Shown here in pieces: positions 1-8,376 of a stretch of DNA of 53,598 nucleotides. The notes under the pieces were generated by a model. That model did no database searches. It was not told the DNA's origin and worked only from the letters and a program-made list of their open reading frames with translations. Numbering within the stretch: position 1 is the stretch's first letter; every line of letters starts with the position of its first letter. The stretch lies in the NCBI GenBank assembly GCA_018268375.1, contig JAFDWS010000005.1, positions 153,474 through 207,071 on the forward strand. Direction: 5' to 3'. Source of the stretch: Armatimonadota bacterium. GTDB lineage: Bacteria > Armatimonadota > Fimbriimonadia > Fimbriimonadales > Fimbriimonadaceae. The position numbers and the translations under genes are program-made.

Positions 1-2
1 GA

Positions 3-1238
3 GCTGCGGCCAAGCCTTCTGCCCTCGTTCTCCTCGACATTGACGCCTTCAAGCTCGTCAACGAAAGCTTGGGCAGGGAGTCTGGAAACCTGCTGATCGC
101 CCAGGTCTCGTCTCGCCTCAGGGAGCTCCTGACCAAGGACGAGACGCTTGCGAGGGTCGGGGCGGACGAGTTCGCGCTCTTCATCGACGACGTCACCGAC
201 ACTGAGCGTGTGGAAGCTTCTGTGCGGAGCCTGCTTGACGACTTTGTCTATGAGTTCAGAATCAGTGGACAGTCCATCATTGTCAGCCTTTCGGCCGGCA
301 TCGTTGTCGATACGGGGAGCTACGAGTCGGCAGAAGACCTTCTGTTCGACGCTGAATCGGCCCTCAACCAGGCAAAGCGCTCCGGAAAGGGAAGGGCCTC
401 TGTCTTTGATCCACAGGTTCGCGAGTCGGCTCTGGCAAGGCTCCAACTCGAGACGGGGCTACGGCACGTACTTTCAAACGGGGAGCTGGATCTTGACTTC
501 CAGCCGATTGTGTCCACTTTGAACCTGCGCATCGTGGGTTTCGAGGCCCTGCTCCGGTGGAGGAGGGACGGGCAGGTGGTCGCGGGACCAGACGTCTTTG
601 TGCCGCTCGCCGAGGACATGGGCTTGATCGACGAGATCGGCTGCTGGGCGATGGAGCAGGCGGTCAGGCAGCAGCGAGAGTTTTGTGACGTGCTTGAGCA
701 CGAGAACCTCTACATGACCATTAATGTGTCGAGGCACCAGCTCATGTCGCCTTACATCGCCGACCTCTTGAGTGGCGTCCTTGCCAGCAACAATGTCCGC
801 CCGAACCGCATTGGGATCGAGGTCACCGAAGGCCGAGTCCTCGAAGACGTCGAAACAGCAAAGCGCCGTTTGATCTCGCTGAAGGACCTCGGCGTCCAGT
901 TGTTCATGGACGACTTTGGCAGCGGGTACTCCTCCCTCAACTGCCTGATGCAATTGCCCTTCGACACCGTCAAGATTGACCGGGCGTTTGTGGCACGCCT
1001 CGGGGTCGACCAAGAAGCCCTTCCTCTGGTTCAGGGCGTCATCGGGCTCAGCCACACGCTGAACAAGTCGGTCGTCGTCGAAGGCGTCGAGAACAGATCC
1101 CAGTTGGACGTCCTTCGGGCGCTCCGGTGCGACTATGTCCAGGGCTATTTGATATCAAAGCCGCTTCGCGACTTTGACGCCATCGACTTCATCAGGAAAT
1201 GGCCCGAGAAGCAAGGGTCGCTTCACCTAGCGGCCTAG
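3..1238 (+). CDS. GGDEF/EAL c-di-GMP signalling protein, 5'-truncated by window edge
   Basis: The reading frame is open from the first base, so the true start lies outside the window. The first visible residues (LLDIDAFKLVNESLG) are the metal-binding part of a GGDEF domain. The signature itself reads GADEF (RVGADEFALF) rather than GGDEF, which may lower cyclase activity. From about residue 135 an EAL phosphodiesterase domain follows with its usual residues: EALLRW, NVSRHQL, EVTEG, DDFGSGYSSL, KIDRAF, EGVEN and QGYLISKPL. The EAL half therefore looks catalytically intact, and net c-di-GMP hydrolysis to pGpG is the likely activity (inference). Any N-terminal sensor region cannot be seen. A MshEN-type c-di-GMP receptor lies 4 kb downstream. 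Confidence 0.95.
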   Translation, partial: AAAKPSALVLLDIDAFKLVNESLGRESGNLLIAQVSSRLRELLTKDETLARVGADEFALFIDDVTDTERVEASVRSLLDDFVYEFRISGQSIIVSLSAGIVVDTGSYESAEDLLFDAESALNQAKRSGKGRASVFDPQVRESALARLQLETGLRHVLSNGELDLDFQPIVSTLNLRIVGFEALLRWRRDGQVVAGPDVFVPLAEDMGLIDEIGCWAMEQAVRQQREFCDVLEHENLYMTINVSRHQLMSPYIADLLSGVLASNNVRPNRIGIEVTEGRVLEDVETAKRRLISLKDLGVQLFMDDFGSGYSSLNCLMQLPFDTVKIDRAFVARLGVDQEALPLVQGVIGLSHTLNKSVVVEGVENRSQLDVLRALRCDYVQGYLISKPLRDFDAIDFIRKWPEKQGSLHLAA

Positions 1239-1251
1239 CGCCTGCGATAAT
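1222..1251 (+). promoter_or_regulatory. Putative sigma-70-type promoter for the GH127 gene
   Basis: TTCACC (1222-1227) and GATAAT (1246-1251) are separated by 18 bp and lie about 30 bp before the ATG at 1281. A GGACGGAG ribosome-binding sequence lies between. The -35 overlaps the end of the upstream gene. Match by eye only. Confidence 0.3.
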
Positions 1252-1280
1252 AGGGGCGTCCGCTAGGACGGAGCGTGCCC

Positions 1281-3623
1281 ATGCTTTCCCTCGTTCTTGC
1301 CGCGTCGATCGCCAAACCAGACCTCTTTCCATCGTCGCTGAGCGAAGTCCCGTTCACCGAAGTCACGATCAACGACTCCTTTTGGGCCCCGCGCCAAGCG
1401 ACAAACCGCACCAGGTCCATTCCCCACACCCTCGCGATGTGCGCCAGCACGCCACGGCTCCACAACTTTGAGTTGGCGGCCCAAAAGTCGAGGGCCGGTT
1501 TCTCGGGGCTGATCTTTGACGACTCCGATGTCTACAAGAGCCTTGAGGCAGCCTGCTACGCGCTTGCGGCAAGGTCAGACGGCAAGCTAGAAGCACAGGT
1601 GGACGCCGTCATCGCCAAGATCGCCGCCGCACAGCGCCCAGACGGGTACTTGGACACGTATTACGAGATCAACGCTCCGGAGAAGCGTTTCACACGCCTG
1701 AACAGTGACCACGAGCTCTACTGTGCAGGCCATTTGTTCGAGGCAGCGGTTGCCCACTACCGAGCGACAGGTAAGCGCTCCCTCCTCGACGTTGCGACGA
1801 AATACGCAGACCTTCTGGTCAAGACTTTCGGAGACGGATCAGGCAAGCGGATGGGCTATCCCGGCCATCCTGAAGCAGAATTGGCCCTTGTCAAGCTGTA
1901 CCGGGTTACTGGAAAGCGCGAGTACTTTGACTTGGCGAAGTTCTTCGTCGACAATCGGGGTTCTCGGTTCTTTGCGGTCGAGCGCGGCGAACCTAAGGAC
2001 AAGTTCGACGGAACTTATTGGTTGGACGACGTACCTATTCGGGAGCACAAGGAAATCAAGGGGCACGCCGTACGGGCCGCTTACTTGATGAGCGGGGCCG
2101 CCGACGTTGCCACAGAAACCAAAGACCCGACCTTGAAGACAATGCTCGACCGGGTCTGGAGAAACACCGTGACCCGCCGAATGTTCGTCACCGGGGGTAT
2201 TGGCCCTTCTGGAAGCAACGAGGGCTTCACCGTCGACTATGACTTGCCGAACCTCTCGGCCTATCAAGAGACCTGTGCGTCCGTCGCTATGGCGCTTTGG
2301 AACCATCGCATGGGGCTCATGGAAGCTAACGCCAAGTATTGGGACGATGTCGAAAGGGCCCTTTACAATGGGTTCCTCGCGGGGGTCTCTCTGGAGGGCA
2401 CTCACTTCTTCTACGTGAACCCCTTAGCCAGCAACGGGAACCATCATCGCCAAGAGTGGTTCTCCTGCGCGTGTTGTCCACCCAATGTCACTCGGACTTT
2501 GGCCAGCCTCGGGAGCTACGTGTATGCCAAGTCAGACGACTCACTGTGCGTCAATCTCTTTGTCGGCGGCACGGTCAAGACAAAGGTGGGTGGCAAAGAC
2601 GCTCGATTGGACGTTACGACGAACTACCCGTGGGACGGAAAAATCGCTCTTTCTCCGAGCAGTGCGAAGCCGTTCCGATTGAAAGTACGGATGCCTGGGT
2701 GGGCTCGGTCCGCAGTGGTGACCCACAACGGCAAGACCTTGGTTCCTGAACGAGAGGACGGCTATTTGGTCCTCGGGTCTCATTGGCGGTCTGGAGACAA
2801 GTTCTCGGTCGAGTTTCCAATGGCTGTTCAATGGATCCAGGCCAACCCGCTCGTGAAGGACGACGCGCAAAGGATCGCCCTTCAGCGTGGCCCCATCGTC
2901 TATTGCCTCGAGGGGGTCGACAATCAATTCGATTTCTCTCAGTTCTTCGTGCCGTTGGGGCGCCAACTGACGCCAGTTCGTTCGGACAAGTTGGGCGGCA
3001 TTGTCGAACTGCACGGCAAGGGGAGCATCGCTCGCCAGACAGACTGGCGCAGGAAGCTCTATTCCGCCTTCGAGGAACCCAAGGACACAGGGTTCACAGC
3101 GATTCCTTACTACGCCTGGGACAATCGCGAAGCGGGCCCAATGGAAGTCTGGCTGCGGACATCCCCTCCCCACGAACCAGCGATCGGGCTTGAGTCCTCT
3201 GCAACCGTCGGCCTTTCCTTCGTCAGCAACATCTGCACGCCGCAAGCGATCAACGACGGGTTGCCTGTCCAAGCCTCTAACAAGCATCCGGGTCAGTTGT
3301 GCCATTTCTGGCCCCACAAGGGCTCGGACGAGTGGGTGCAGTACACCTTCCGGCAGGAGGAACCTGTCTGCGCGGTCGAGGTCTATTGGTTCGATGACAC
3401 CGGGTTTGGCGAGTGTCGCCCGCCCGCCGCCTGGCACATCGAAGCTTTGCAAGGAGGCGAATGGAAAGCTGTTGATGCCAAAGGATATGGAGTGGCCCTT
3501 GACAAGTGGAATCGCGTTGAGTTCCCGACCGTCACGACCCGCGCCCTTCGGTTGTGCATGAAGCTTCAGGACGGCTGGTCCGTCGGTATACACGAATGGA
3601 GGCTCGTTCAGCCGGACGATTGA
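1281..3623 (+). CDS. Glycoside hydrolase family 127 (DUF1680), beta-L-arabinofuranosidase-like
   Basis: This 780-residue protein has the GH127/DUF1680 architecture: an alpha/alpha barrel to about residue 430, then beta domains ending in a discoidin-like C-terminal segment (about 650-780). The family's catalytic zinc/cysteine site is visible: Glu in SNEGF (about 314, acid/base), ETC (Glu330, Cys332) and the double Cys of CACCPPN (about 398-399, nucleophile plus zinc ligand). Characterised members such as Bifidobacterium HypBA1 release arabinose from beta-1,2-arabinobiose linked to hydroxyproline. The ATG at 1281 is preferred over an in-frame GTG six bases earlier because GGACGGAG precedes it. 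The N-terminus is short and hydrophobic, so export is possible but the signal is weak. It stands alone between two unrelated genes. Substrate is inferred from the family. Confidence 0.9.
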   Translation: MLSLVLAASIAKPDLFPSSLSEVPFTEVTINDSFWAPRQATNRTRSIPHTLAMCASTPRLHNFELAAQKSRAGFSGLIFDDSDVYKSLEAACYALAARSDGKLEAQVDAVIAKIAAAQRPDGYLDTYYEINAPEKRFTRLNSDHELYCAGHLFEAAVAHYRATGKRSLLDVATKYADLLVKTFGDGSGKRMGYPGHPEAELALVKLYRVTGKREYFDLAKFFVDNRGSRFFAVERGEPKDKFDGTYWLDDVPIREHKEIKGHAVRAAYLMSGAADVATETKDPTLKTMLDRVWRNTVTRRMFVTGGIGPSGSNEGFTVDYDLPNLSAYQETCASVAMALWNHRMGLMEANAKYWDDVERALYNGFLAGVSLEGTHFFYVNPLASNGNHHRQEWFSCACCPPNVTRTLASLGSYVYAKSDDSLCVNLFVGGTVKTKVGGKDARLDVTTNYPWDGKIALSPSSAKPFRLKVRMPGWARSAVVTHNGKTLVPEREDGYLVLGSHWRSGDKFSVEFPMAVQWIQANPLVKDDAQRIALQRGPIVYCLEGVDNQFDFSQFFVPLGRQLTPVRSDKLGGIVELHGKGSIARQTDWRRKLYSAFEEPKDTGFTAIPYYAWDNREAGPMEVWLRTSPPHEPAIGLESSATVGLSFVSNICTPQAINDGLPVQASNKHPGQLCHFWPHKGSDEWVQYTFRQEEPVCAVEVYWFDDTGFGECRPPAAWHIEALQGGEWKAVDAKGYGVALDKWNRVEFPTVTTRALRLCMKLQDGWSVGIHEWRLVQPDD

Positions 3624-3675
3624 GCCCTGGGCCGGAACCCGTGGCAAACTCCATGGAGTATCTTGGAGTCCTGCC

Positions 3676-4581
3676 ATGCGACAACGTTCTTTTTCATTTG
3701 TGATCTTGGCCACGGCTGTTTCCGCCGTTGTGTTGGCCCAGCAGGTCTCGCTTCCTGCTCCTCTTGCCAGCCATGCGAAGTCCATGGTTGAAGCGGCGTC
3801 GCTGACCGGGACGGCGACGGTTCAACCCTTGCCTGGGGAGCCTATGACGGTCAGTTTCTGGTTCTCGAAGCCGAACAAGTACCGAATCGAGACGAACGAG
3901 AAGACGTGGGTGTGCGACGGCCAGAACGTGACCACCTACGACAAGGCGAGCAACACGTACAGTGTGGCCACCATGGACAGTCCGGTGCCAAAGTCGGTCG
4001 AAGTGTGGGCATGGGCTTCCTTCTTCGAGAAGGAGCCCTACAAGTACGCGCAGGCGGCGAAAACAGGCAGCAAGCGAACGGTCAAGGGCCACAAGGTGAC
4101 TGAGGTCACGGTCGGGTGGAAAGACGGCGAAGAGACCCTCGGAACGGCCTACTTGGATGAGAACAACGTCTGTTGGGGCTTCAACTACAAGTCAGGCGAG
4201 AAGGAATGGGTCGTCTTGGCGGAGCAAGTGACCAAGGGTGACGCGGCTCTCGAGAACTCGAAGTTTGTTTTCACGGCGCCAGCGGGAGCAACGAAGGCGG
4301 AGATGGTGGCCAAAGCCACGTTCGCAAGCGTCAGCAAGGTCTTCCAGCGCAACTGTATGCCCTGTCACAGCTCTAATCAGCAGGCGGGCGGGGTCGACCT
4401 CAGTTCCTTCGACACGCTGATGCAGGCCAACATTGTGGTCTCCGGCAAGCCAGAGGAAAGCGAGCTTTACAAGGTGATCTCAGGCCCGCGGCCCAGTATG
4501 CCGAAGAACAGATCCAAGCTCACGGAGGCGGATCAGAAGCTGATCTCCGAGTGGATCAAGGACGGCGCCAAGGGTTCCTAG
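3676..4581 (+). CDS. Exported LolA-like (DUF2092-type) protein fused to a cytochrome c domain
   Basis: Residues 1-22 form a signal peptide (MRQRSFSF then a hydrophobic stretch ending VLAQQ). Residues about 35-200 resemble LolA/DUF2092 beta-sheet proteins: alternating strands with KPNKYRIE, WVCDGQNVTTYD and a later TAYLDENNV segment. A C-terminal domain (about 212-301) has one heme c site, C227-x2-C230-H231, a possible Met ligand in SMPK, and the layout of planctomycete-type cytochrome c domains (CHSSNQQAGGVDLSS, then a SEWIKDGA ending). The protein probably works outside the cytoplasmic membrane; a role in lipoprotein handling or electron transfer cannot be decided. GGAG lies 7 bp before the ATG. 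Its TAG overlaps the stop of the convergent MinD-like gene within CTAG. Confidence 0.75.
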   Translation: MRQRSFSFVILATAVSAVVLAQQVSLPAPLASHAKSMVEAASLTGTATVQPLPGEPMTVSFWFSKPNKYRIETNEKTWVCDGQNVTTYDKASNTYSVATMDSPVPKSVEVWAWASFFEKEPYKYAQAAKTGSKRTVKGHKVTEVTVGWKDGEETLGTAYLDENNVCWGFNYKSGEKEWVVLAEQVTKGDAALENSKFVFTAPAGATKAEMVAKATFASVSKVFQRNCMPCHSSNQQAGGVDLSSFDTLMQANIVVSGKPEESELYKVISGPRPSMPKNRSKLTEADQKLISEWIKDGAKGS

Positions 4582-5333
4582 GCGGACAGCTTCAGAGGTT
4601 GGGCGGATGAGAAGGACACAGCCAGTTTGGAGGTGTCCTTTGCTGCGTCTGACTTAGGCTCCGCCATCATGTAAGGCTTTCTTAGGCGTGCCGAGCGCGA
4701 AACTGCCTCGTCTTGTCGCACGAAACCCGCGAACTCAAGCTCCTTCTTCAAGAAGTCTTGGGTGATCCGTGACAAGACGCCGAAGACCTCGTTGGCCTCG
4801 TGGCCGTCCCTCGCCTGGTTGACAACCACTTTGACCACCGCGTCGGGCTTCTGCCTGAACAGGGTCTTGATCGTGGCGTAGGAGTCCGTGATCGAGGCCG
4901 GCTCGGGCGTTGTGACGACGAGCACCTCGTCAGCGTTCTTAAGGAAGGCCAGGACTTTGTTCTCGAGTCCGGCTGATGTGTCGAAGATCAAGATGTCGGT
5001 CGTCGCGGCCAGCTCCTGCACCTGTTCGAACATCACGCCGAGCCGCTTTGGTCCAGATCGCATGAGCATCGGGATGCCGGATCCTCCGGCGATGACACCA
5101 AGGCCCTCTGGCCCGCGCGCCACGATCTCGGACATCGAACTCTCGCCAGCGACGACGTGCTGGAGCGTCCGCTCTGCGCGGACACCAAGCAGCACCTCGA
5201 CATTGGCGAGCGCGAGGTCGGCGTCAAACACGACCGTTCGCTCCCCGAGGCGTGTCAAGGCGATGCCGAGGTTTGTCGACAGGCTGGTCTTGCCTACGCC
5301 ACCCTTGCCACTAGTCACTGCTATCGTTTTCAT
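4578..5333 (-). CDS. MinD/FlhG-like ParA-family ATPase
   Basis: This 251-residue P-loop ATPase has a deviant Walker A at residues 9-16 (GKGGVGKT, with signature lysine 10), a switch region FDADLALANVEVLLG and a Walker B-like IFDTSAG. These are the hallmarks of the MinD/FlhG (YlxH) branch. Such proteins dimerise on ATP and position cell division machinery, flagella or pili at membranes. No clear membrane-targeting amphipathic helix is visible at the C-terminus. Its ATG overlaps the TGA of the upstream MshEN gene by one base (TGATG), so the two are probably translationally coupled. No minC or minE is nearby, so classic Min function is unlikely; placement of type IV pili or a c-di-GMP-dependent machine is a better guess (inference). 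Confidence 0.85.
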   Translation of the reverse strand: MKTIAVTSGKGGVGKTSLSTNLGIALTRLGERTVVFDADLALANVEVLLGVRAERTLQHVVAGESSMSEIVARGPEGLGVIAGGSGIPMLMRSGPKRLGVMFEQVQELAATTDILIFDTSAGLENKVLAFLKNADEVLVVTTPEPASITDSYATIKTLFRQKPDAVVKVVVNQARDGHEANEVFGVLSRITQDFLKKELEFAGFVRQDEAVSRSARLRKPYMMAEPKSDAAKDTSKLAVSFSSAQPLKLSA

Positions 5334-5944
5334 CAGGCCACCTTGTCCATCACGACGCTATAGGCCGCCAGGAGGGCGAACCTGTCGTCTTGCGTATCAA
5401 TCTTCACCTTGCGCTTCGGCCGCGGTTCCGCGTTGCCCACGCGCTTGTTCGTACGCTTCTTGTTCTCCAGCGTTGAGGCGTTGTCTCCAGCCCCAATCCG
5501 TTTCGTTGAAGGGCCGATCTTATATGCGCTCAGAATGCGGTCGAACAACTCGGACGGGGGTGCCAGGCTGAATTCCACGGGTCGGCCCGCCAGTCGGAAC
5601 AGCGAGTCCGTCATCGGAACATCGAGCGGATCGGCGATGACGCAATAGAAGCGCTCGTCGGTGAGCTTGACGGGCAGTACGAGGCCGCTCAAGGCTGTGA
5701 TGCTCGGAACAAGGTTGATCGCCTCTTGTTCCGGCTCCACGTGGGTCAGGTCTGCCAGCTTGTAACCGTACTGCTGAGCTAGGCATTCGGTGACTTGCTC
5801 TTCTGTGGCGTACCCGAGAGCGGTCAGAATCTCGCCGAACCTGAGGGTCGTCCCCATCTTGGTCTTCAGCGCTGTGTCGAGCTGAGCTTGATTGATCAAG
5901 CCTGCGTCAAGGAGCATGTCGCCAATGCGCTTGTACTGAACCAT
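5333..5944 (-). CDS. Stand-alone MshEN (GspE/PilB N-terminal) domain protein, probable c-di-GMP receptor
   Basis: This 203-residue protein consists of a MshEN domain without the ATPase that normally follows it. Residues 6-29 and 35-58 form two 24-residue motifs with a five-residue spacer (MGTTL), the arrangement described for c-di-GMP-binding MshE N-terminal domains. Key positions kept are R6, G8, G15, L22, L26 and R35, G37, G44, L55, Q58; the last Gln of motif I is Lys29. Residues about 70-140 match the rest of the GspE N-terminal fold (ALSGLVLPVKL, VIADPLD). The tail (about 145-190) is basic and low complexity. It is the first gene of a pair with the MinD-like ATPase. A GATAAT element lies at 5976-5981 on this strand. 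Ligand binding is inferred from the motif. Confidence 0.8.
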   Translation of the reverse strand: MVQYKRIGDMLLDAGLINQAQLDTALKTKMGTTLRFGEILTALGYATEEQVTECLAQQYGYKLADLTHVEPEQEAINLVPSITALSGLVLPVKLTDERFYCVIADPLDVPMTDSLFRLAGRPVEFSLAPPSELFDRILSAYKIGPSTKRIGAGDNASTLENKKRTNKRVGNAEPRPKRKVKIDTQDDRFALLAAYSVVMDKVA

Positions 5945-6042
5945 CGCACACCATAAAACGAGGCAAAGCCCCGTAATTATCTTGTCGGTAAGAATTGCCT
6001 GGCCCTGAAGTGCGTGAGAGGCCTGGAGTACGCTTTTTTCTC

Positions 6043-7470
6043 ATGACCGAACCGTTGCGCCTGGCCCCTTATGTCGCGGGAGAGTTCGTCCCATCCGACG
6101 CCGAGGGCTTTATCCCCTCTGTGAACCCATCGAGGCCAGAGGAGACCCTGGCCCTGGTTCCGGGTGGGTCCAAGGCTGTCGTGGACACGGCGGTCGAGGC
6201 TGCCGCCACCGCGCAGCCAGCCTGGAGGAAACTCACGGGCCCCCAACGAGCCGACTTCCTTATGAAATGGGCGGACGCCATCCAAGCTCGGCACGAAGAA
6301 CTCAGCATGGCGATCATGAAGGAAGTTGGCAAGCCGATCTCCGAGGCGAAGGGCGAAGTGGGGAGGTGCGTGGCCATACTCCGCTACAACGCGGGCGAGG
6401 CCGTCCGGTCCATAGGCGAAGTGATCCCGGCCCTTGCTCCGGGGGCGCTCCAGTTTTCAGTCCGCGAGCCGGTCGGCGTGGTTGGGCTGATCACGCCATG
6501 GAACTTCCCGCTGGCGATTCCCTTGTGGAAAGCAGCGCCTGCCCTCGCGATGGGCAACGCGGTCCTCCTCAAGCCCGCAGAGGCGTCCGGGCTCTGCGCC
6601 CACCTTCTAGCTGAAACAGCGCGGGACCTTCCTGCCGGCGTCTTCAACGTGGTTCAAGGGGCTGGCACATCGGCCGGCACGGCCCTCTGTGAGCACCCAG
6701 GAATCGCTGCCGTCAGTTTCACTGGCTCGGTCGGCGTCGGGACAAGGGTAGCGGTGGCCTGCGCAGCAAGGAACGCGAAGTTTCAGACCGAGATGGGTGG
6801 GAAGAACGCTGCCGTCGTGCTCAAGGATGCCGACTTGGAGCGGGCGGCCAACCTGGTGGCAGGCGGCGCGATCCGATTCGCGGGTCAAAAGTGCACCGCG
6901 ACGAGCAGAGTCATTGTGGAGAAGGTTGTTTGGAACGACTTTCAGACGGCCCTAGTAAAGGCGACGGAGGCGCTCAAGATCGGACCCGTCGAGCAAGCTG
7001 ACACTGCTTCGGGCCCTGTGGTCTCCGAGGCGTCACAGGCCCGGCTCGGGAGCACCTTGTCAAGTGCGGCCGAGAATGTGGTCTACCGCTCGACAGCTTC
7101 GGGAGAAGGGTTCTATGTCCCTCCGACTATCCTCGGCCCCGTCGACCCCGAGTCTGACCTTGCCCAAGAGGAACTCTTCGGTCCGGTTCTCGCGATGCTG
7201 GAAGCCGACGATCTCGATCACGCCCTGCAACTTGCAAACCAGACTCGGTTCGGGCTCTCGACTGCCATCTACACGCGGGACATCGCCTCAGCCCTACGTT
7301 ATGCCCATGAGGTCGAGGCAGGGCTCGTACGCATCAATGGGGACACGACAGGAGTTGATCCCCACGCTCCATTTGGTGGCATGAAGGCGTCCAGTTCAGG
7401 CTCCAGAGAGCAAGGCTCCGTCGCGAAGGACTTCTTCACGGACTGGAAGACGGCGCAGATCAACCCCTAA
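6043..7470 (+). CDS. Aldehyde dehydrogenase, probable 2-oxoglutarate semialdehyde dehydrogenase
   Basis: A complete 475-residue NAD(P)-dependent aldehyde dehydrogenase. Motifs in order are PWNFPLAIP (about 152-160), FTGSVGVG (about 226-233), general base Glu250 in TEMGGKN and catalytic Cys284 in GQKCTA. It lies convergent with a minus-strand set encoding the other steps of hydroxyproline breakdown, whose last reaction oxidises 2,5-dioxopentanoate to 2-oxoglutarate, so that substrate is the most likely. The family alone does not fix specificity. The ATG at 6043 is preferred over an upstream TTG because the protein then begins at the usual place for the family; GGAG lies about 14 bp upstream. 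Its TAA overlaps the convergent gene's TAG in CTAA. Confidence 0.85.
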   Translation: MTEPLRLAPYVAGEFVPSDAEGFIPSVNPSRPEETLALVPGGSKAVVDTAVEAAATAQPAWRKLTGPQRADFLMKWADAIQARHEELSMAIMKEVGKPISEAKGEVGRCVAILRYNAGEAVRSIGEVIPALAPGALQFSVREPVGVVGLITPWNFPLAIPLWKAAPALAMGNAVLLKPAEASGLCAHLLAETARDLPAGVFNVVQGAGTSAGTALCEHPGIAAVSFTGSVGVGTRVAVACAARNAKFQTEMGGKNAAVVLKDADLERAANLVAGGAIRFAGQKCTATSRVIVEKVVWNDFQTALVKATEALKIGPVEQADTASGPVVSEASQARLGSTLSSAAENVVYRSTASGEGFYVPPTILGPVDPESDLAQEELFGPVLAMLEADDLDHALQLANQTRFGLSTAIYTRDIASALRYAHEVEAGLVRINGDTTGVDPHAPFGGMKASSSGSREQGSVAKDFFTDWKTAQINP

Positions 7471-8366
7471 AGCGGCGGCCTCGTTTCAATGCCCTTTCTG
7501 ATGACAGACAGGGCTTCGTCCCGCTCTGCGCCAGCAAGAGGCAACCGTGGCGCGCGCACGGCCTCTGAGCCCATACCTACCTCCTGTTGAGCGAGTTTGA
7601 TGAGTTGAACGAACTTAGGGACGACGTCGAGCCTGAGCAACGGCAGGAACCACCGGTAGAGATCGAAAGCCAAGCCCCATTCCTTGCGACGGCACAGCTC
7701 GTAGAGTTCGACGGACTCCCTCGGGAAGGCGTTGACGAGGCCGGCGACCCAGCCTTCCGCCCCAACCGCCATTCCCTCCAGGATGAGGTCGTCGACTCCC
7801 ACACATATGTGCAGCCGGTCGCCTAGCACGGCCCGTAAAGCGCTGATTCGGCGCACGTCCCCGCTGGACTCTTTGATGGCATGAAGGTTCGCGTGGGAGC
7901 TTGCAAGTTCGGCCGTTTGCTCAGCGGAGACGTCGGTACCGTACGCGACGGGATTGTTGTAGAGCATGCACGACAAGCCCGTGGCGCCGATGACCTGCTC
8001 GAAATGGTGCTTTGTCTCGTCCCATGTGCCGCGATAGACGTAGGGGGGCAAGACCATGAGCCCCAGACATCCCACCGACTCTGCGTCCTTCGCAAGTGCT
8101 TGCGCCTCGCTTGTGGACAGGGCCGAGACCCCGGCGACCACGGGGGTCTTCGCTCCAGCGGCTCCCACACAGGTCCGGAGGACTTCTCTCTTCTCCTCAT
8201 TTCCCAGCGTCGCACCTTCGCCGAGCGACCCCAACGCGACGATGGCCTTGCATCCGTTGTCGGCTAGCCAAGCAACGTGTTTGGCCAAGAAGGCATGGTC
8301 AACCTGTCCGTCACTCCCGAAAGGCGTCGTTACAGCCGGGAGGACGCCCTTCCACCCCAGTTCCAT
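7467..8366 (-). CDS. DapA-family lyase, probable 1-pyrroline-4-hydroxy-2-carboxylate deaminase
   Basis: A 299-residue class I aldolase-fold protein of the DHDPS/N-acetylneuraminate lyase family. The Schiff-base lysine is K165 in HAIKESSGD and the catalytic tyrosine is Y136 in MLYNNP. The usual GTTGE loop reads GSLGE (residues 46-50), so this is probably not a true DapA. Its place in a run with a hydroxyproline epimerase and D-amino-acid oxidase, opposite an aldehyde dehydrogenase, points to the deaminase that converts pyrroline-4-hydroxy-2-carboxylate to 2,5-dioxopentanoate. The ATG at 8366 lies 10 bp after the oxidase stop; AAAGGG in the oxidase end can serve as ribosome-binding site. The frame stays open upstream, but that part overlaps the oxidase and has no family similarity. 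Confidence 0.8.
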   Translation of the reverse strand: MELGWKGVLPAVTTPFGSDGQVDHAFLAKHVAWLADNGCKAIVALGSLGEGATLGNEEKREVLRTCVGAAGAKTPVVAGVSALSTSEAQALAKDAESVGCLGLMVLPPYVYRGTWDETKHHFEQVIGATGLSCMLYNNPVAYGTDVSAEQTAELASSHANLHAIKESSGDVRRISALRAVLGDRLHICVGVDDLILEGMAVGAEGWVAGLVNAFPRESVELYELCRRKEWGLAFDLYRWFLPLLRLDVVPKFVQLIKLAQQEVGMGSEAVRAPRLPLAGAERDEALSVIRKGIETRPPL

Positions 8367-8376
8367 GGGTGGGGTT

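Noticed and set aside
2541..3785. A 414-codon open frame opposite the GH127 gene
   Set aside because: Antisense shadow without recognisable domains.
7467..8366. The DapA-family gene as dihydrodipicolinate synthase
   Set aside because: The GTTGE loop is changed to GSLGE and the neighbours are hydroxyproline genes, not lysine synthesis genes.
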